Below the pieces are notes generated by a model. It saw nothing but the letters and a program-made list of their open reading frames with translations, did no database searches and was not told where the DNA came from. 64,000 nucleotides of DNA. Origin: an uncultured Pelagibacteraceae bacterium. GTDB taxonomy: Bacteria; Pseudomonadota; Alphaproteobacteria; Pelagibacterales; Pelagibacteraceae. The translations under genes and the position numbers were made by a program. Position 1 is the first letter of the stretch. Each line of letters opens with the position of its first letter. The stretch is taken from positions 1 through 64,000 of the forward strand of contig CACGIZ010000002.1 of assembly GCA_902573235.1 (NCBI GenBank). The letters are read 5' to 3'. Shown in pieces: positions 12,406-21,848 of the stretch.

Positions 12406-13656
12406 TTATTTCCTTATTATACCTTTGCTAGTAATTTGATATTTATATGAAACCAATTGATTTAAACCGACAGGACCACGTGGTGGCAAAACATTTGTAG
12501 AAATCCCCACTTCTCCACCAAATCCAAATTCACCACCATCTGCAAATTGAGTTGAGGTATTATGCATTGCAATAGAACTTTTAACATTATTTAAAAATTT
12601 TTTTGCTGATTTTTTGTTTTGTGTAATTATGCAATCTGTATGCATGGTTCCATATTTATTTATATGATAAATCGCTTCATCAAGATTTTTTACTGATTTT
12701 ACTGAAACTATTGGTGCTAAATATTCCTTTGACCAATCCTTAATAGAAGCTTTTTTTATTTTATTATTGTAGTTTTTTCTTATTTTATTATCACCAATAA
12801 TTTTACAACCATTATTTTCCAAATTCTTTAAAATTTTATTTCCAATTTTTTTTACTATCTTTTCATGCAAAAGTATCGTCTCCGTTGCACCACAAATTGC
12901 AGTATTTCTTAATTTGGCATTAAGAATAATTTTTTTTGCGATTTTGGGATCTGCATCTTTATCAATATACGAATGACAAATGCCCTCTAAATGACCAATA
13001 GTAGGAACATTGGAAAGGTTTTGAACTTTCTTAACTAAATTTTTTCCACCACGTGGTATAATCACATCAATAAATTTATTCATACCAGTTAGTAAAAAAT
13101 CCACAGCTTTTCTGTTTTTAATATTTATAAATTGAACAAAATTTTCATCTACACCATTTTTTTTTAGCGATTTCCTAAATAACTTTGAAAGAATTGAATT
13201 AGAGTAAAATGCTTCAGTACCACCTCTCAATATTACTGAATTTCCAGATTTAAAACATAATGAAGCTACATCAGATGTAACATTTGGTCTGCTTTCATAA
13301 ATGACTCCTATAACACCAATAGGTATAGATATTTTTGAAATATTCAAACCACTAGGTCTTTTCCATTTTTCTAAAATTTTATTAGTTGGGTCTTTTAATT
13401 TTATAATCTTTTTTATAGCACTTGTTATAATTGAAATTTTTTTATCATCTAAAAGAAGTCTTTGAATTAGATTTTTTTTTACTTTTTTCTTGATTGCATT
13501 TTTAATATCTTTTTTATTTTCATTGATTATCAACTTTCTATTTTTATTTATAAGATAATAATAATCATTTAAGATTTTATCTTTTTTTTTGGAGCTTAAT
13601 TTTTGAATAAAAGCCTTTTTCGATTTTTTTCCAATATTTATTAATAATTTTTTCAT
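12406..13656 (-). CDS. proA: Gamma-glutamyl phosphate reductase
   Basis: GVIYESRPNVTSDVASLCFKSGN, FGFGGEVGISTNVLPPRGPVGL. Confidence 0.96.
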   Translation of the reverse strand: MKKLLINIGKKSKKAFIQKLSSKKKDKILNDYYYLINKNRKLIINENKKDIKNAIKKKVKKNLIQRLLLDDKKISIITSAIKKIIKLKDPTNKILEKWKRPSGLNISKISIPIGVIGVIYESRPNVTSDVASLCFKSGNSVILRGGTEAFYSNSILSKLFRKSLKKNGVDENFVQFINIKNRKAVDFLLTGMNKFIDVIIPRGGKNLVKKVQNLSNVPTIGHLEGICHSYIDKDADPKIAKKIILNAKLRNTAICGATETILLHEKIVKKIGNKILKNLENNGCKIIGDNKIRKNYNNKIKKASIKDWSKEYLAPIVSVKSVKNLDEAIYHINKYGTMHTDCIITQNKKSAKKFLNNVKSSIAMHNTSTQFADGGEFGFGGEVGISTNVLPPRGPVGLNQLVSYKYQITSKGIIRK

Positions 13657-14762
13657 TAGATTTTTACCATATCATCTTTGTGTACTACTTCAGATTTTGA
13701 AATATAACCAAGTATTTTTTCTATCTCATTTGAATGACATCCTAAGATTTTGACTATTTCTTCAGATGAAAAAGAGCTTAAACCTCGAGCAAATTCATTA
13801 CGTTTTGTATCTAAGATTTTTATATGATCACCTTTATTAAATTTTCCAGTTACCTTTTTAATTCCAGCAGCTAATAAACTTTTTCCATTTAAAAGAGCTT
13901 TTTTTGCACCATCATCTATAACTAGTTCACCTTTTGGAGAAATGGAACTTATTATCCATTTTTTTCTGGCATGCAATTTTGATATTTTTGAGACAAACAA
14001 AGTACAATTATTTTTTTTTTCTATTTGGTTAATAGGATTTAAATATAATCCATTAGCAATTATCATATTACAACCTGATAAGTTGCAAATTTTTGCTGCT
14101 TCAATTTTAGTATTCATTCCCCCTTTTCCAAATTCTGTAATACCCTTCAAGTTAATATTCTTCATTTCCTTTTCTAAATTATCAATTTTTTTTATTAATT
14201 TTGCATCTTTAAATATTTTTGGATTTTTTGTGAAAAGACCATCTACATCAGATAATAATATCAAAGTATCAGCATTAGTAATTTGAGCTACGCGAGAAGC
14301 TAATCTATCATTATCACCATACTTAATCTCTGAGGTGGCAATAGTGTCATTTTCATTTACTATTGGTATATAATCAAGTTCAAATAAATTCTCAAAAGTT
14401 CTTTTTGCATTTATTGATCTTCTTCTTTCTTCAGTATCATCCAATGTTAATAAGATTTGAGAAATATTTAGTTTGAATTTTGAAAATGTTTGTGAAAATA
14501 AATTCATCAATTCTATTTGACCAACAGATGCTATAGCTTGACTTTTGTCTAGCTTTAGACCTTTTTTTTGGTAATTCATTTTTTTACAGCCAAGAGCTAT
14601 AGCACCAGAGCTAACAATGATTACTTTCTTATTTTTAGATCTTAATCTTTTAATATCCCTAGCAAAGGTTGATAACCACTTTTTTCTAATTTTTCTCTCA
14701 TTGTCAACCAGTAGAGATGATCCAATTTTTACTACAATTATTTTTGAATTTTTAAGATACAT
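13656..14762 (-). CDS. proB: Glutamate 5-kinase with PUA domain
   Basis: VVKIGSSLL, VSSGAIALG, ITEFGKGGMNTKIEAAKI. Confidence 0.95.
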   Translation of the reverse strand: MYLKNSKIIVVKIGSSLLVDNERKIRKKWLSTFARDIKRLRSKNKKVIIVSSGAIALGCKKMNYQKKGLKLDKSQAIASVGQIELMNLFSQTFSKFKLNISQILLTLDDTEERRRSINAKRTFENLFELDYIPIVNENDTIATSEIKYGDNDRLASRVAQITNADTLILLSDVDGLFTKNPKIFKDAKLIKKIDNLEKEMKNINLKGITEFGKGGMNTKIEAAKICNLSGCNMIIANGLYLNPINQIEKKNNCTLFVSKISKLHARKKWIISSISPKGELVIDDGAKKALLNGKSLLAAGIKKVTGKFNKGDHIKILDTKRNEFARGLSSFSSEEIVKILGCHSNEIEKILGYISKSEVVHKDDMVKI

Positions 14763-15735
14763 AAGATATTAATTTTGCCTTAATTTTTGATAATGTTTTT
14801 TTCTTTAATGTAGACAAAGTGATTACCTCTGATTTAGTTTTTTTCGAAAAATTTTTTACAATATCTTTTACTTTTTTTTCATCAATTAAATCTGTTTTAT
14901 TTAAAACGATTAATTCTTTTTTTTTTGAAAGTTTTGTGCTGTAATTTTTTAATTCAGTTTTGACTTGATCATAACTTTTTTTAATATCATTATTTGTTAT
15001 ATCAATCATATGTAAAAGAGATTTACATCTTTCAATATGCTTTAAAAATTGTATTCCTAGACCCGTACCCTTATGTGCTCCTTCTATTAAACCAGGTATA
15101 TCTGCTATAGTAACTTCTTTGTCATCATAATTTGCAACACCGAGATTAGGATTTAAAGTAGTAAATTGATAATTTGCAATTTTAGGATTTGCATTGGTAA
15201 TTGCTGCTAGCAAACTTGATTTTCCTGCATTTGGCAGTCCAATTATTCCAATATCAGCAATTGTTTTTAATTGAAGCCAAATGGTAAATTCTTCTCCAAC
15301 TGTTCCTTTTGTAAATTTTCTTGGCGCTCGGTTTGTTGAACTTTTAAACCTTGTATTTCCAAGACCGCCTTTGCCCCCGGTAGCAGCTACAAATTCTTCT
15401 CCAATTTTAATAAAATCATAAATTAGTGTTTTGTTATCTTCTTCAAATACTTGTGTTCCTAAAGGAACTTTAATTATTAAATCATCTCCACTTTTTCCTG
15501 TACGATTTTGACCTGAACCATTGTCTCCCCTTTTTGCTTTGTGATGTTGTTGGTATCTAAAATCAATTAAGGTGTTAAGATTTCTTTCAGCTTTTAATAT
15601 TATTGAACCACCATTTCCACCATCACCGCCGTCTGGTCCACCAAATTCAATAAATTTCTCTCTTCTAAAACTAGGAGAACCGTCACCACCGTTACCAGCT
15701 TTAATATAAATTTTTACTTGATCTAAGAATTTCAT
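14752..15735 (-). CDS. obgE: Obg family GTPase
   Basis: Gly-rich Obg fold, GLPNAGKSSLLAAIT, DIPGLIEGAHKGTGLG. Confidence 0.97.
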   Translation of the reverse strand: MKFLDQVKIYIKAGNGGDGSPSFRREKFIEFGGPDGGDGGNGGSIILKAERNLNTLIDFRYQQHHKAKRGDNGSGQNRTGKSGDDLIIKVPLGTQVFEEDNKTLIYDFIKIGEEFVAATGGKGGLGNTRFKSSTNRAPRKFTKGTVGEEFTIWLQLKTIADIGIIGLPNAGKSSLLAAITNANPKIANYQFTTLNPNLGVANYDDKEVTIADIPGLIEGAHKGTGLGIQFLKHIERCKSLLHMIDITNNDIKKSYDQVKTELKNYSTKLSKKKELIVLNKTDLIDEKKVKDIVKNFSKKTKSEVITLSTLKKKTLSKIKAKLISYVS

Positions 15736-15762
15736 AATACAACGCTATTTTTAGTTGTACTA

Positions 15763-16017
15763 TTAATTGGGTTTTACTGAAACAAATGTTCTATCTGATT
15801 TAGTTTTTTTAAAAACTACTTTGCCTTTAATCACTGAAAAAATAGAGTGATCTTTACCCATGCCTACATTTTCACCAGGAAATATTTTAGTTCCTCTTTG
15901 TCTCACAATAATGTTTCCAGGTATAACAGTTTCACCACCATATTTTTTTACACCAAGTCTTCTTCCGGCACTATCTCTTCCATTTCTAGATGATCCACCT
16001 GCTTTTTTAGTTGCCAT
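15763..16017 (-). CDS. rpmA: 50S ribosomal protein L27
   Basis: [24 protein letters not shown]. Confidence 0.98.
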   Translation of the reverse strand: MATKKAGGSSRNGRDSAGRRLGVKKYGGETVIPGNIIVRQRGTKIFPGENVGMGKDHSIFSVIKGKVVFKKTKSDRTFVSVKPN

Positions 16018-16030
16018 ATTTTACTACCAA

Positions 16031-16429
16031 TTATTTATTTGCTTCTTTTTTAGGCTCTTCTTTTTTCGAAGGCTTTGTAATTTTTTCAGCTTCAGATAAA
16101 ACTTTACCATCTTTTGAAAAAATTTTGTTAATTCTTATCATTGAATACTGCTGTCTATGTCCGTTTTTTCTTCTTGAATTTTGTCTTCTTCTTTTCTTGA
16201 AAATTAAAACAGTTCTATTTTTACTATTTTTGATCAAATTTGCCTCAACCTTTGCACCTTGAACAGTTGGAGCTCCAACTTCAATTATCTTATCATCACC
16301 GTAAGCTAATATTTCTTTGAATTCTACTTTTGCGTCAGATTTTGTATTTGGTAATCTCTCAATTTTTAGAATTTCACCAGATCTAACTTTGTATTGTTTT
16401 CCACCTGTTTGTATAACTGCGTAAGACAT
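16031..16429 (-). CDS. rplU: 50S ribosomal protein L21
   Basis: [15 protein letters not shown]; start refined from 16456. Confidence 0.96.
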   Translation of the reverse strand: MSYAVIQTGGKQYKVRSGEILKIERLPNTKSDAKVEFKEILAYGDDKIIEVGAPTVQGAKVEANLIKNSKNRTVLIFKKRRRQNSRRKNGHRQQYSMIRINKIFSKDGKVLSEAEKITKPSKKEEPKKEANK

Positions 16430-16454
16430 ATAATTTTGTAAATTTAATAAACGC

Positions 16455-16482
16455 AATATAGTGTGAGAGATACTATAGTCAA
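16455..16482 (-). promoter_or_regulatory. Sigma70-like promoter for rplU operon (TTGACT-N16-TATATT)
   Basis: Reverse complement TTGACTATAGTATCTCTCACACTATATT about 26 nt upstream of the refined rplU start. Confidence 0.7.
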
Positions 16483-16492
16483 GTTTTATAAG

Positions 16493-17212
16493 TTAAAAAT
16501 TATCCTTTAAATCTCTCAATTTTGAAAAGCTTTCTAAATCTTTAGCTTTTAGAAATATATTACATTCTATTTCATCTGCTAAAATTGTAGGGATACTTGG
16601 TAAGTTATTCTCTCGTTGTTTTTTTATTTTTTTAATCTTTTCTATTAATTTAAGATTAGTAGAGTCGTTTGCCAAGCAAAAATTTCCATTTTGTAATGTA
16701 TATTCATGTCCACAATAAATTTCAGTATCTTTAGGAAGTTCTTTGATTTTATTTAGTGAATTATACATTTGTTCGTATGTGCCCTCAAAAATTCTTCCAC
16801 ATCCTAAAGAAAACAATGTATCGCCAGTAAAAATTTTTTTTTCTTTAAAAAAATGAAAAGCTATATGACCTGTTGTATGACCTGGAATATGATAGATTTT
16901 TGCCTCAAAATTTTCCTCCTTCCAAATTTGATTATTTTCTACAAGTACGTCAATTTCAGGAATTCGATCTTTATCATTTTTAAAACCAACTACTTTTGAA
17001 TTATATTTTTTCTTTAATTTTTGATTTCCACCAACATGGTCGTAATGATGATGAGTGTTTAAAATGTATTTCAAGTTTAATTGATTTTTTTCAATTATTT
17101 CAATAACTGGTCCAGATTCACTTGGGTCAATAATACATGCATTTTTTTTATTTCTATCAAATATTAAGTACGAGTAATTGTCATTTAAACAAGGGATTAT
17201 TTTTACTTCCAT
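16493..17212 (-). CDS. gloB: Hydroxyacylglutathione hydrolase (glyoxalase II)
   Basis: THHHYDHVGG metal-binding motif, CGHEYT. Confidence 0.94.
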   Translation of the reverse strand: MEVKIIPCLNDNYSYLIFDRNKKNACIIDPSESGPVIEIIEKNQLNLKYILNTHHHYDHVGGNQKLKKKYNSKVVGFKNDKDRIPEIDVLVENNQIWKEENFEAKIYHIPGHTTGHIAFHFFKEKKIFTGDTLFSLGCGRIFEGTYEQMYNSLNKIKELPKDTEIYCGHEYTLQNGNFCLANDSTNLKLIEKIKKIKKQRENNLPSIPTILADEIECNIFLKAKDLESFSKLRDLKDNF

Positions 17213-17213
17213 G

Positions 17214-17810
17214 TTAACTTTCTATTAAAAAAATACCTAGATTTGAACTCAAATTTTTCATATTGAGATTAGAATTAGTAATAAATGATTGTTGGTCACT
17301 TTTGAGAGCAATAGATTTTGATAGTTTAAAATTTTTGGTTTTACTAAAATTAACAAAATCCTTTATTGTGCAAAGATGTATGTTTGCAGTATTATACCAT
17401 TCATCTGGAAGTGTCTTTGTTACAGGCATTGTGCCTTTTAACAAAAGATGTAAACCAATTTTCCAATAACCAAAATTTGGTATTGTGACAATTGCTTGTT
17501 TTCCGATCCTTAAGAGTTCATTGATCACCTTTTCGGGATTAAGAAAAGCCTGCAAAGTTTGACTTAAAATTACATAGTCAAATGACTTATTTGGAAATTG
17601 TTTTAAATCATCCTCTGCATTACCTTCAATAATTGTTAATCCTTTGGCGATACAATTTTGAACTTTAGCTTTTGAAATTTCTATTCCTCTAATGTTTACT
17701 TTTTTTTCTTTGATAAGGAATTCCATTAAAATACCATCACCACAACCAACATCAAGCACTTGAGAATTTTTATTTATTAAATCTGATATAATTTTAAATT
17801 CTGGTTTCAT
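17214..17810 (-). CDS. metW: Methionine biosynthesis protein MetW
   Basis: VLDVGCGDGILMEFL; directly downstream of metX. Confidence 0.92.
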   Translation of the reverse strand: MKPEFKIISDLINKNSQVLDVGCGDGILMEFLIKEKKVNIRGIEISKAKVQNCIAKGLTIIEGNAEDDLKQFPNKSFDYVILSQTLQAFLNPEKVINELLRIGKQAIVTIPNFGYWKIGLHLLLKGTMPVTKTLPDEWYNTANIHLCTIKDFVNFSKTKNFKLSKSIALKSDQQSFITNSNLNMKNLSSNLGIFLIES

Positions 17811-17812
17811 AT

Positions 17813-18931
17813 TTATTTCTCTAAAAATGACTTATCTAAAAAATTTTTAAGAGCTTTTAAAAAATCTGGAACATCTAACAAAAAGGAGTCGTGCCCTTTA
17901 TCAGATTTAATCTCCACAAATCCCACATTTACTCCAATGGCATTTAATGCAATAACTATATCTTTATTTTCTTGTGTTGGATAAAGCCAATCTGATGTAA
18001 ATGATATTATAAAAAATTTTGCTTTGGTATTTTTGAAGGCATTTGATAGGTTACCATTATTTTGTTTTACTAAATCAAAATAATCCATTGCTCTGGTAAT
18101 ATATAAGTAGCTGTTAGCATCAAATCGATCTACAAATACTGATCCTTGGTACCTTAAATAACTTTCGATTTGAAAGTCAGCGTCAAATCCAAATTTTAAA
18201 TCATCTCTTTCTTGAAGTTTTCTTCCAAATTTTTCTTGAAGACCTTTTTTTGACAAATAAGTTATATGTGCAGCCATTCTAGCGACTGCTAAACCCTTAT
18301 CTGGAATAGTATTTTTAGATGAATATTCACCATCTTGCCACTTGTGGTCAGCTGCTATTGCCTGTCTTCCAAGTTCATTGAATGCAATATTTTGTGCTGA
18401 ATGACTAGAGGTGCAAGCTATAGGAACTGCAGTTTTAGTTTTATCAGGATAGTTACTCACAAATTGTAAAACTTGCATTCCACCCATTGATCCTCCAACA
18501 ACTGAGAAAAGTTTTTTGATACCAAAGTGATCTAACAAATTTACTTGTGCATTTACCATATCATTAATAGTTATTACTGGAAAATCAGTACCGTATATTT
18601 TTTTAGTCTCAGGATTTTGATGACTAGGTCCAAAAGAACCCATACAACCTCCAATAACATTTGCACAAATTACAAAATATTTTTCTGTATCAATTGATTT
18701 TCCAGGACCTACCGCATAACTCCACCAACCATCTTTGTTAGTTACAGGATTAACTCCAGTAACAAACTGATCTCCCGTTAAAGCATGAAAAACTAAAATT
18801 GCATTATCTTTATCATCATTTAATGAACCATATGTTTCGTAAGCAAGAGGAAAATTATTAATCGTTTTACCACAATCTAATTTAAGTGGCTTATCAATGG
18901 TGATTGTTTTTATATTTTCTTTAACATTCAT
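17813..18931 (-). CDS. metX: Homoserine O-acetyltransferase
   Basis: FHALTGDQ, VVGGSMGGMQVLQF, DKGHDSFLLD; metX-metW pair. Confidence 0.95.
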   Translation of the reverse strand: MNVKENIKTITIDKPLKLDCGKTINNFPLAYETYGSLNDDKDNAILVFHALTGDQFVTGVNPVTNKDGWWSYAVGPGKSIDTEKYFVICANVIGGCMGSFGPSHQNPETKKIYGTDFPVITINDMVNAQVNLLDHFGIKKLFSVVGGSMGGMQVLQFVSNYPDKTKTAVPIACTSSHSAQNIAFNELGRQAIAADHKWQDGEYSSKNTIPDKGLAVARMAAHITYLSKKGLQEKFGRKLQERDDLKFGFDADFQIESYLRYQGSVFVDRFDANSYLYITRAMDYFDLVKQNNGNLSNAFKNTKAKFFIISFTSDWLYPTQENKDIVIALNAIGVNVGFVEIKSDKGHDSFLLDVPDFLKALKNFLDKSFLEK

Positions 18932-18963
18932 AATTTAAGCAGATTTTTGAATTGTGAGAAAAA

Positions 18964-19016
18964 AAACTTATTTAGCGGTTTTTTTAAAGCGCTCGCAATT
19001 CAGTTAAATCAGCGCA
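18964..19016 (-). ncRNA. SAM-II riboswitch aptamer upstream of metX
   Basis: RNA UGCGCUGAUUUAACUGAAUUGCGAGCGCUUUAAAAAAACCGCUAAAUAAGUU matches the remembered SAM-II consensus GCGCUGAUUUAAC..AUUGC.AGCGC...GCUAAA; AACU/AGUU replaces the usual ACC/GGG pairing. Confidence 0.92.
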
Positions 19017-19021
19017 GAATT

Positions 19022-19050
19022 TTTGTACAAGATGTTATTTAGTATGTCAA
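19022..19050 (-). promoter_or_regulatory. Sigma70-like promoter for the SAM-II/metX transcript (TTGACA-N17-TACAAA)
   Basis: Consensus -35 and 17-nt spacer; predicted start falls at the first aptamer bases. Confidence 0.7.
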
Positions 19051-19123
19051 ATTTAAAAAATTTATTCACTAATACTATATAAAAAATTGTTATTTTAATT
19101 ATAAAGAGCTTAAAATTTAAAAA

Positions 19124-20209
19124 ATGACAGCTATAAGATTTAAAAAATTCAATGTTGATACTTACAAACCCGGAAGGTCTAGTATCAGAAATATAAAGAA
19201 AGTTGTAAAACTCTCAGCAAACGAATCTGCTTTGGGAGTAAGCTCTAAGGTTAAGAAAATTATATCTAAAAAGAATTTGAGCTTTTTTAGATATCCAGAT
19301 CCAAAATCAAAAAAATTAAGAATAGAAATATCTAAAAAATTCAAGTGTGATATGGAAAGGATTATTTGTGGGTCAGGATCTGATGAGGTAATTCAGATGC
19401 TTTGTCAATTATTTCTTAAGCCCAAAGATGAAGTAATCGTTCCTCAATTTAGTTTTTTGATGTACAGAATTTATGCAAAAATTGTTGGTGCGAATGTTAT
19501 ATTTGCCAAAGAAAAAAAATTTAAAATTTCAGTAACAGAAATAATCAAAAAAGTAACAAAAAAAACTAAGATAGTTTTTATAGCAAATCCAAATAATCCA
19601 ACTGGTACTTTTTTAACTAAAAATGAACTTATTGAATTAAGAAAAAAATTAAAAAAAAATGTCTTGCTAGTAATTGATGATGCTTATTTTGAATATATGA
19701 AAAACTTAAATTACGTGTCCGGTTTAGATTTATTCAGGAATAGAGAAAATGTTTTTATATTAAGAACATTCTCAAAAATTTACGGCTTATCATCATTAAG
19801 AATTGGATGGGGATACGGGGCTAAAAAAATTATTGATGCTTTAAATATTATTAAGCCACCATTTAATGTAAATGAAGTAGCCCAAAAAGCTGCTGTAGAA
19901 TCTCTTAAAGATGATAAATTTATATTACGTTCTGTTAAACATAATAATTTTTACGCGAGAAAATTAAAATTTTTTTTACAAAAATATGGTATTACATCTA
20001 ATGAGGTTTCTGCTAATTTTTTACTATTAAATTTTGAAAAATGTAAATTTAACGCTAAGAATTTTAATAATAAATTAAAAAGCAAAGGTATTATTTTGAG
20101 ATCTACAGAAGAGGGTTACAAAATTAAAAACATGTTACGATTATCAATTGGATCAGCAAAAGATAATTCAAGATTTATGACTGTAGTAAAAAGTATATTT
20201 AATAAATGA
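19124..20209 (+). CDS. hisC: Histidinol-phosphate aminotransferase
   Basis: ANPNNPTGTF, RTFSKIYGLSSLRIGWGYG. Confidence 0.92.
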   Translation: MTAIRFKKFNVDTYKPGRSSIRNIKKVVKLSANESALGVSSKVKKIISKKNLSFFRYPDPKSKKLRIEISKKFKCDMERIICGSGSDEVIQMLCQLFLKPKDEVIVPQFSFLMYRIYAKIVGANVIFAKEKKFKISVTEIIKKVTKKTKIVFIANPNNPTGTFLTKNELIELRKKLKKNVLLVIDDAYFEYMKNLNYVSGLDLFRNRENVFILRTFSKIYGLSSLRIGWGYGAKKIIDALNIIKPPFNVNEVAQKAAVESLKDDKFILRSVKHNNFYARKLKFFLQKYGITSNEVSANFLLLNFEKCKFNAKNFNNKLKSKGIILRSTEEGYKIKNMLRLSIGSAKDNSRFMTVVKSIFNK

Positions 20210-21102
20210 AAAATATATTATTAATTGGATGTGGTCTATTAGGATCTTCTTTATTAAGAAGAATTCATAAAAAAAAAATTGCTAATAAGATTTTTGTTTA
20301 TGAAAAATCAAAAAAGAATATATCGAAAATTAAAAGTTTAAAATTACCAGGAACTTTAGTTAAAGAATTAAATGATGTAGTTTCAAAATCACAATTAATT
20401 ATTTTTTGCACTCCTATGAGTGAATACAAAAAATTGATACTCAAAATTAATAAAAATCTTTCTCCAAGACATATCATTACTGATATTGGATCTTCAAAAT
20501 TAGAATCTAAGTTGGTAATAAAAAATAGTTTAAAAAAAAATATTTCTTGGACTTCAAGCCATCCAATTGCTGGTTCCGAAGTTAGCGGACCTGAAAATGG
20601 TAAGCACAATTTATTTGAGAATAAGTGGTGTGTTTTGATTAAAGACAAAAAAACTAATTTGAAACATTTAAATTTTTTGAACTCTTTTTGGAAAAAAATG
20701 GGTTCTAAAGTTGTTATAATGAAATCTGAAAAACATGATAAAATTTTTTCTATCACTAGTCATTTACCTCACTTAATTGCATATAATTTAGTAAAATCTG
20801 CTCAGGATTTTGAAAAAAAACAAAAGTATAATTTAATTAAATATAGTGCAGGTGGTTTGAGAGATTTTTCTAGGATTGCAGCCTCAAACGAGATTATGTG
20901 GAGAGATATTTTCTTTAATAATAAAAATAATATTTCTAAAGCTATTGATTTATTTATAAAAAATTTAAATGAATTTAAAAAAGATATTAATTCTAAGAAC
21001 AATAAGTCTATTATAAAAAAACTTATTCAAACTAAAAAAGTAAGATCAAAAATCATTAAATTGAAACAAGATATTGATAAGCCAGACTTTGGAAGAAATT
21101 AA
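20206..21102 (+). CDS. tyrA: Prephenate/arogenate dehydrogenase
   Basis: GCGLLGSSLLR, SSHPIAGSEVSGPENG. Confidence 0.9.
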   Translation: MKNILLIGCGLLGSSLLRRIHKKKIANKIFVYEKSKKNISKIKSLKLPGTLVKELNDVVSKSQLIIFCTPMSEYKKLILKINKNLSPRHIITDIGSSKLESKLVIKNSLKKNISWTSSHPIAGSEVSGPENGKHNLFENKWCVLIKDKKTNLKHLNFLNSFWKKMGSKVVIMKSEKHDKIFSITSHLPHLIAYNLVKSAQDFEKKQKYNLIKYSAGGLRDFSRIAASNEIMWRDIFFNNKNNISKAIDLFIKNLNEFKKDINSKNNKSIIKKLIQTKKVRSKIIKLKQDIDKPDFGRN

Positions 21103-21848
21103 TATTTTATTTTAGATATTTTTTTTACTTTTAGCTTTGCAGTTTTTTGAATTCTATTAATTGTTTCTATAATTGGCATAATAATTACTTTTTTTTCTGG
21201 ACCATAAGCATGAATAAGTTGTTTAGAATTTAAGCACATAGCAACATGACCTTTCCAAAAAATAATATCTCCTTTTTTGAATTTTTTATTTTTTGAATTT
21301 TTTTTTGTGTATTTGATCTGGTCTTTAGTATCTCTTGGATAAAATAAATTATTATAACAAAAAAAAATTTGCAATAGAGCTGAGCAATCAATACCCTTAA
21401 ATGTTTTTCCACCCCAAACATATTTCACGTTTATAAATTTTTTGAATATTTTTACAAAATTTTTTTCCTTATGATTTAATTTTTTAATATCTTCTTTTTT
21501 AATCCATTTATTTTTTTCAATTTTTACATAATTTCTATTTTGTTCAAGTACAGATAATTTAGATGCAAGTGGAAGCCAACTGTTTGTTCCAATCCCAGGT
21601 TTTTTAAAAATCTTTGCTTTTAATGAGCTCACTTTATAATTAGGTTTAAATTTTTCCGAATATTTTGAATTTTTTATAAAGCCCTTATAGTTATCAAATA
21701 AAGTTTTAATTTTTATCCAACTTTTATTTTTTGTTAAAATTTTGAATTTTTCACCATAAATTATTTGAGAAGTAACTTCAGATTTCTTTGAAGGTTTTTT
21801 GTAAATATAAGAATGATTATTTATAAAGTAAAAATTATTTTGCACCAA
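21099..21848 (-). CDS. NlpC/P60 family peptidase with SH3 domains
   Basis: Catalytic GIDCSALLQ, HVAMCL, HAYGPEKK; SH3-like N-terminus. Confidence 0.88.
   Translation of the reverse strand: MVQNNFYFINNHSYIYKKPSKKSEVTSQIIYGEKFKILTKNKSWIKIKTLFDNYKGFIKNSKYSEKFKPNYKVSSLKAKIFKKPGIGTNSWLPLASKLSVLEQNRNYVKIEKNKWIKKEDIKKLNHKEKNFVKIFKKFINVKYVWGGKTFKGIDCSALLQIFFCYNNLFYPRDTKDQIKYTKKNSKNKKFKKGDIIFWKGHVAMCLNSKQLIHAYGPEKKVIIMPIIETINRIQKTAKLKVKKISKIKY

Noticed and set aside
16011-16262. Antisense ORFs over rplU/rpmA
   Set aside because: Overlap ribosomal protein genes; F/L-rich translation arises from Lys-rich coding on the other strand.
20298-20756. Antisense ORF of 152 aa inside tyrA
   Set aside because: Opposite a clear prephenate dehydrogenase; hydrophobic low-complexity translation from AT-rich DNA.
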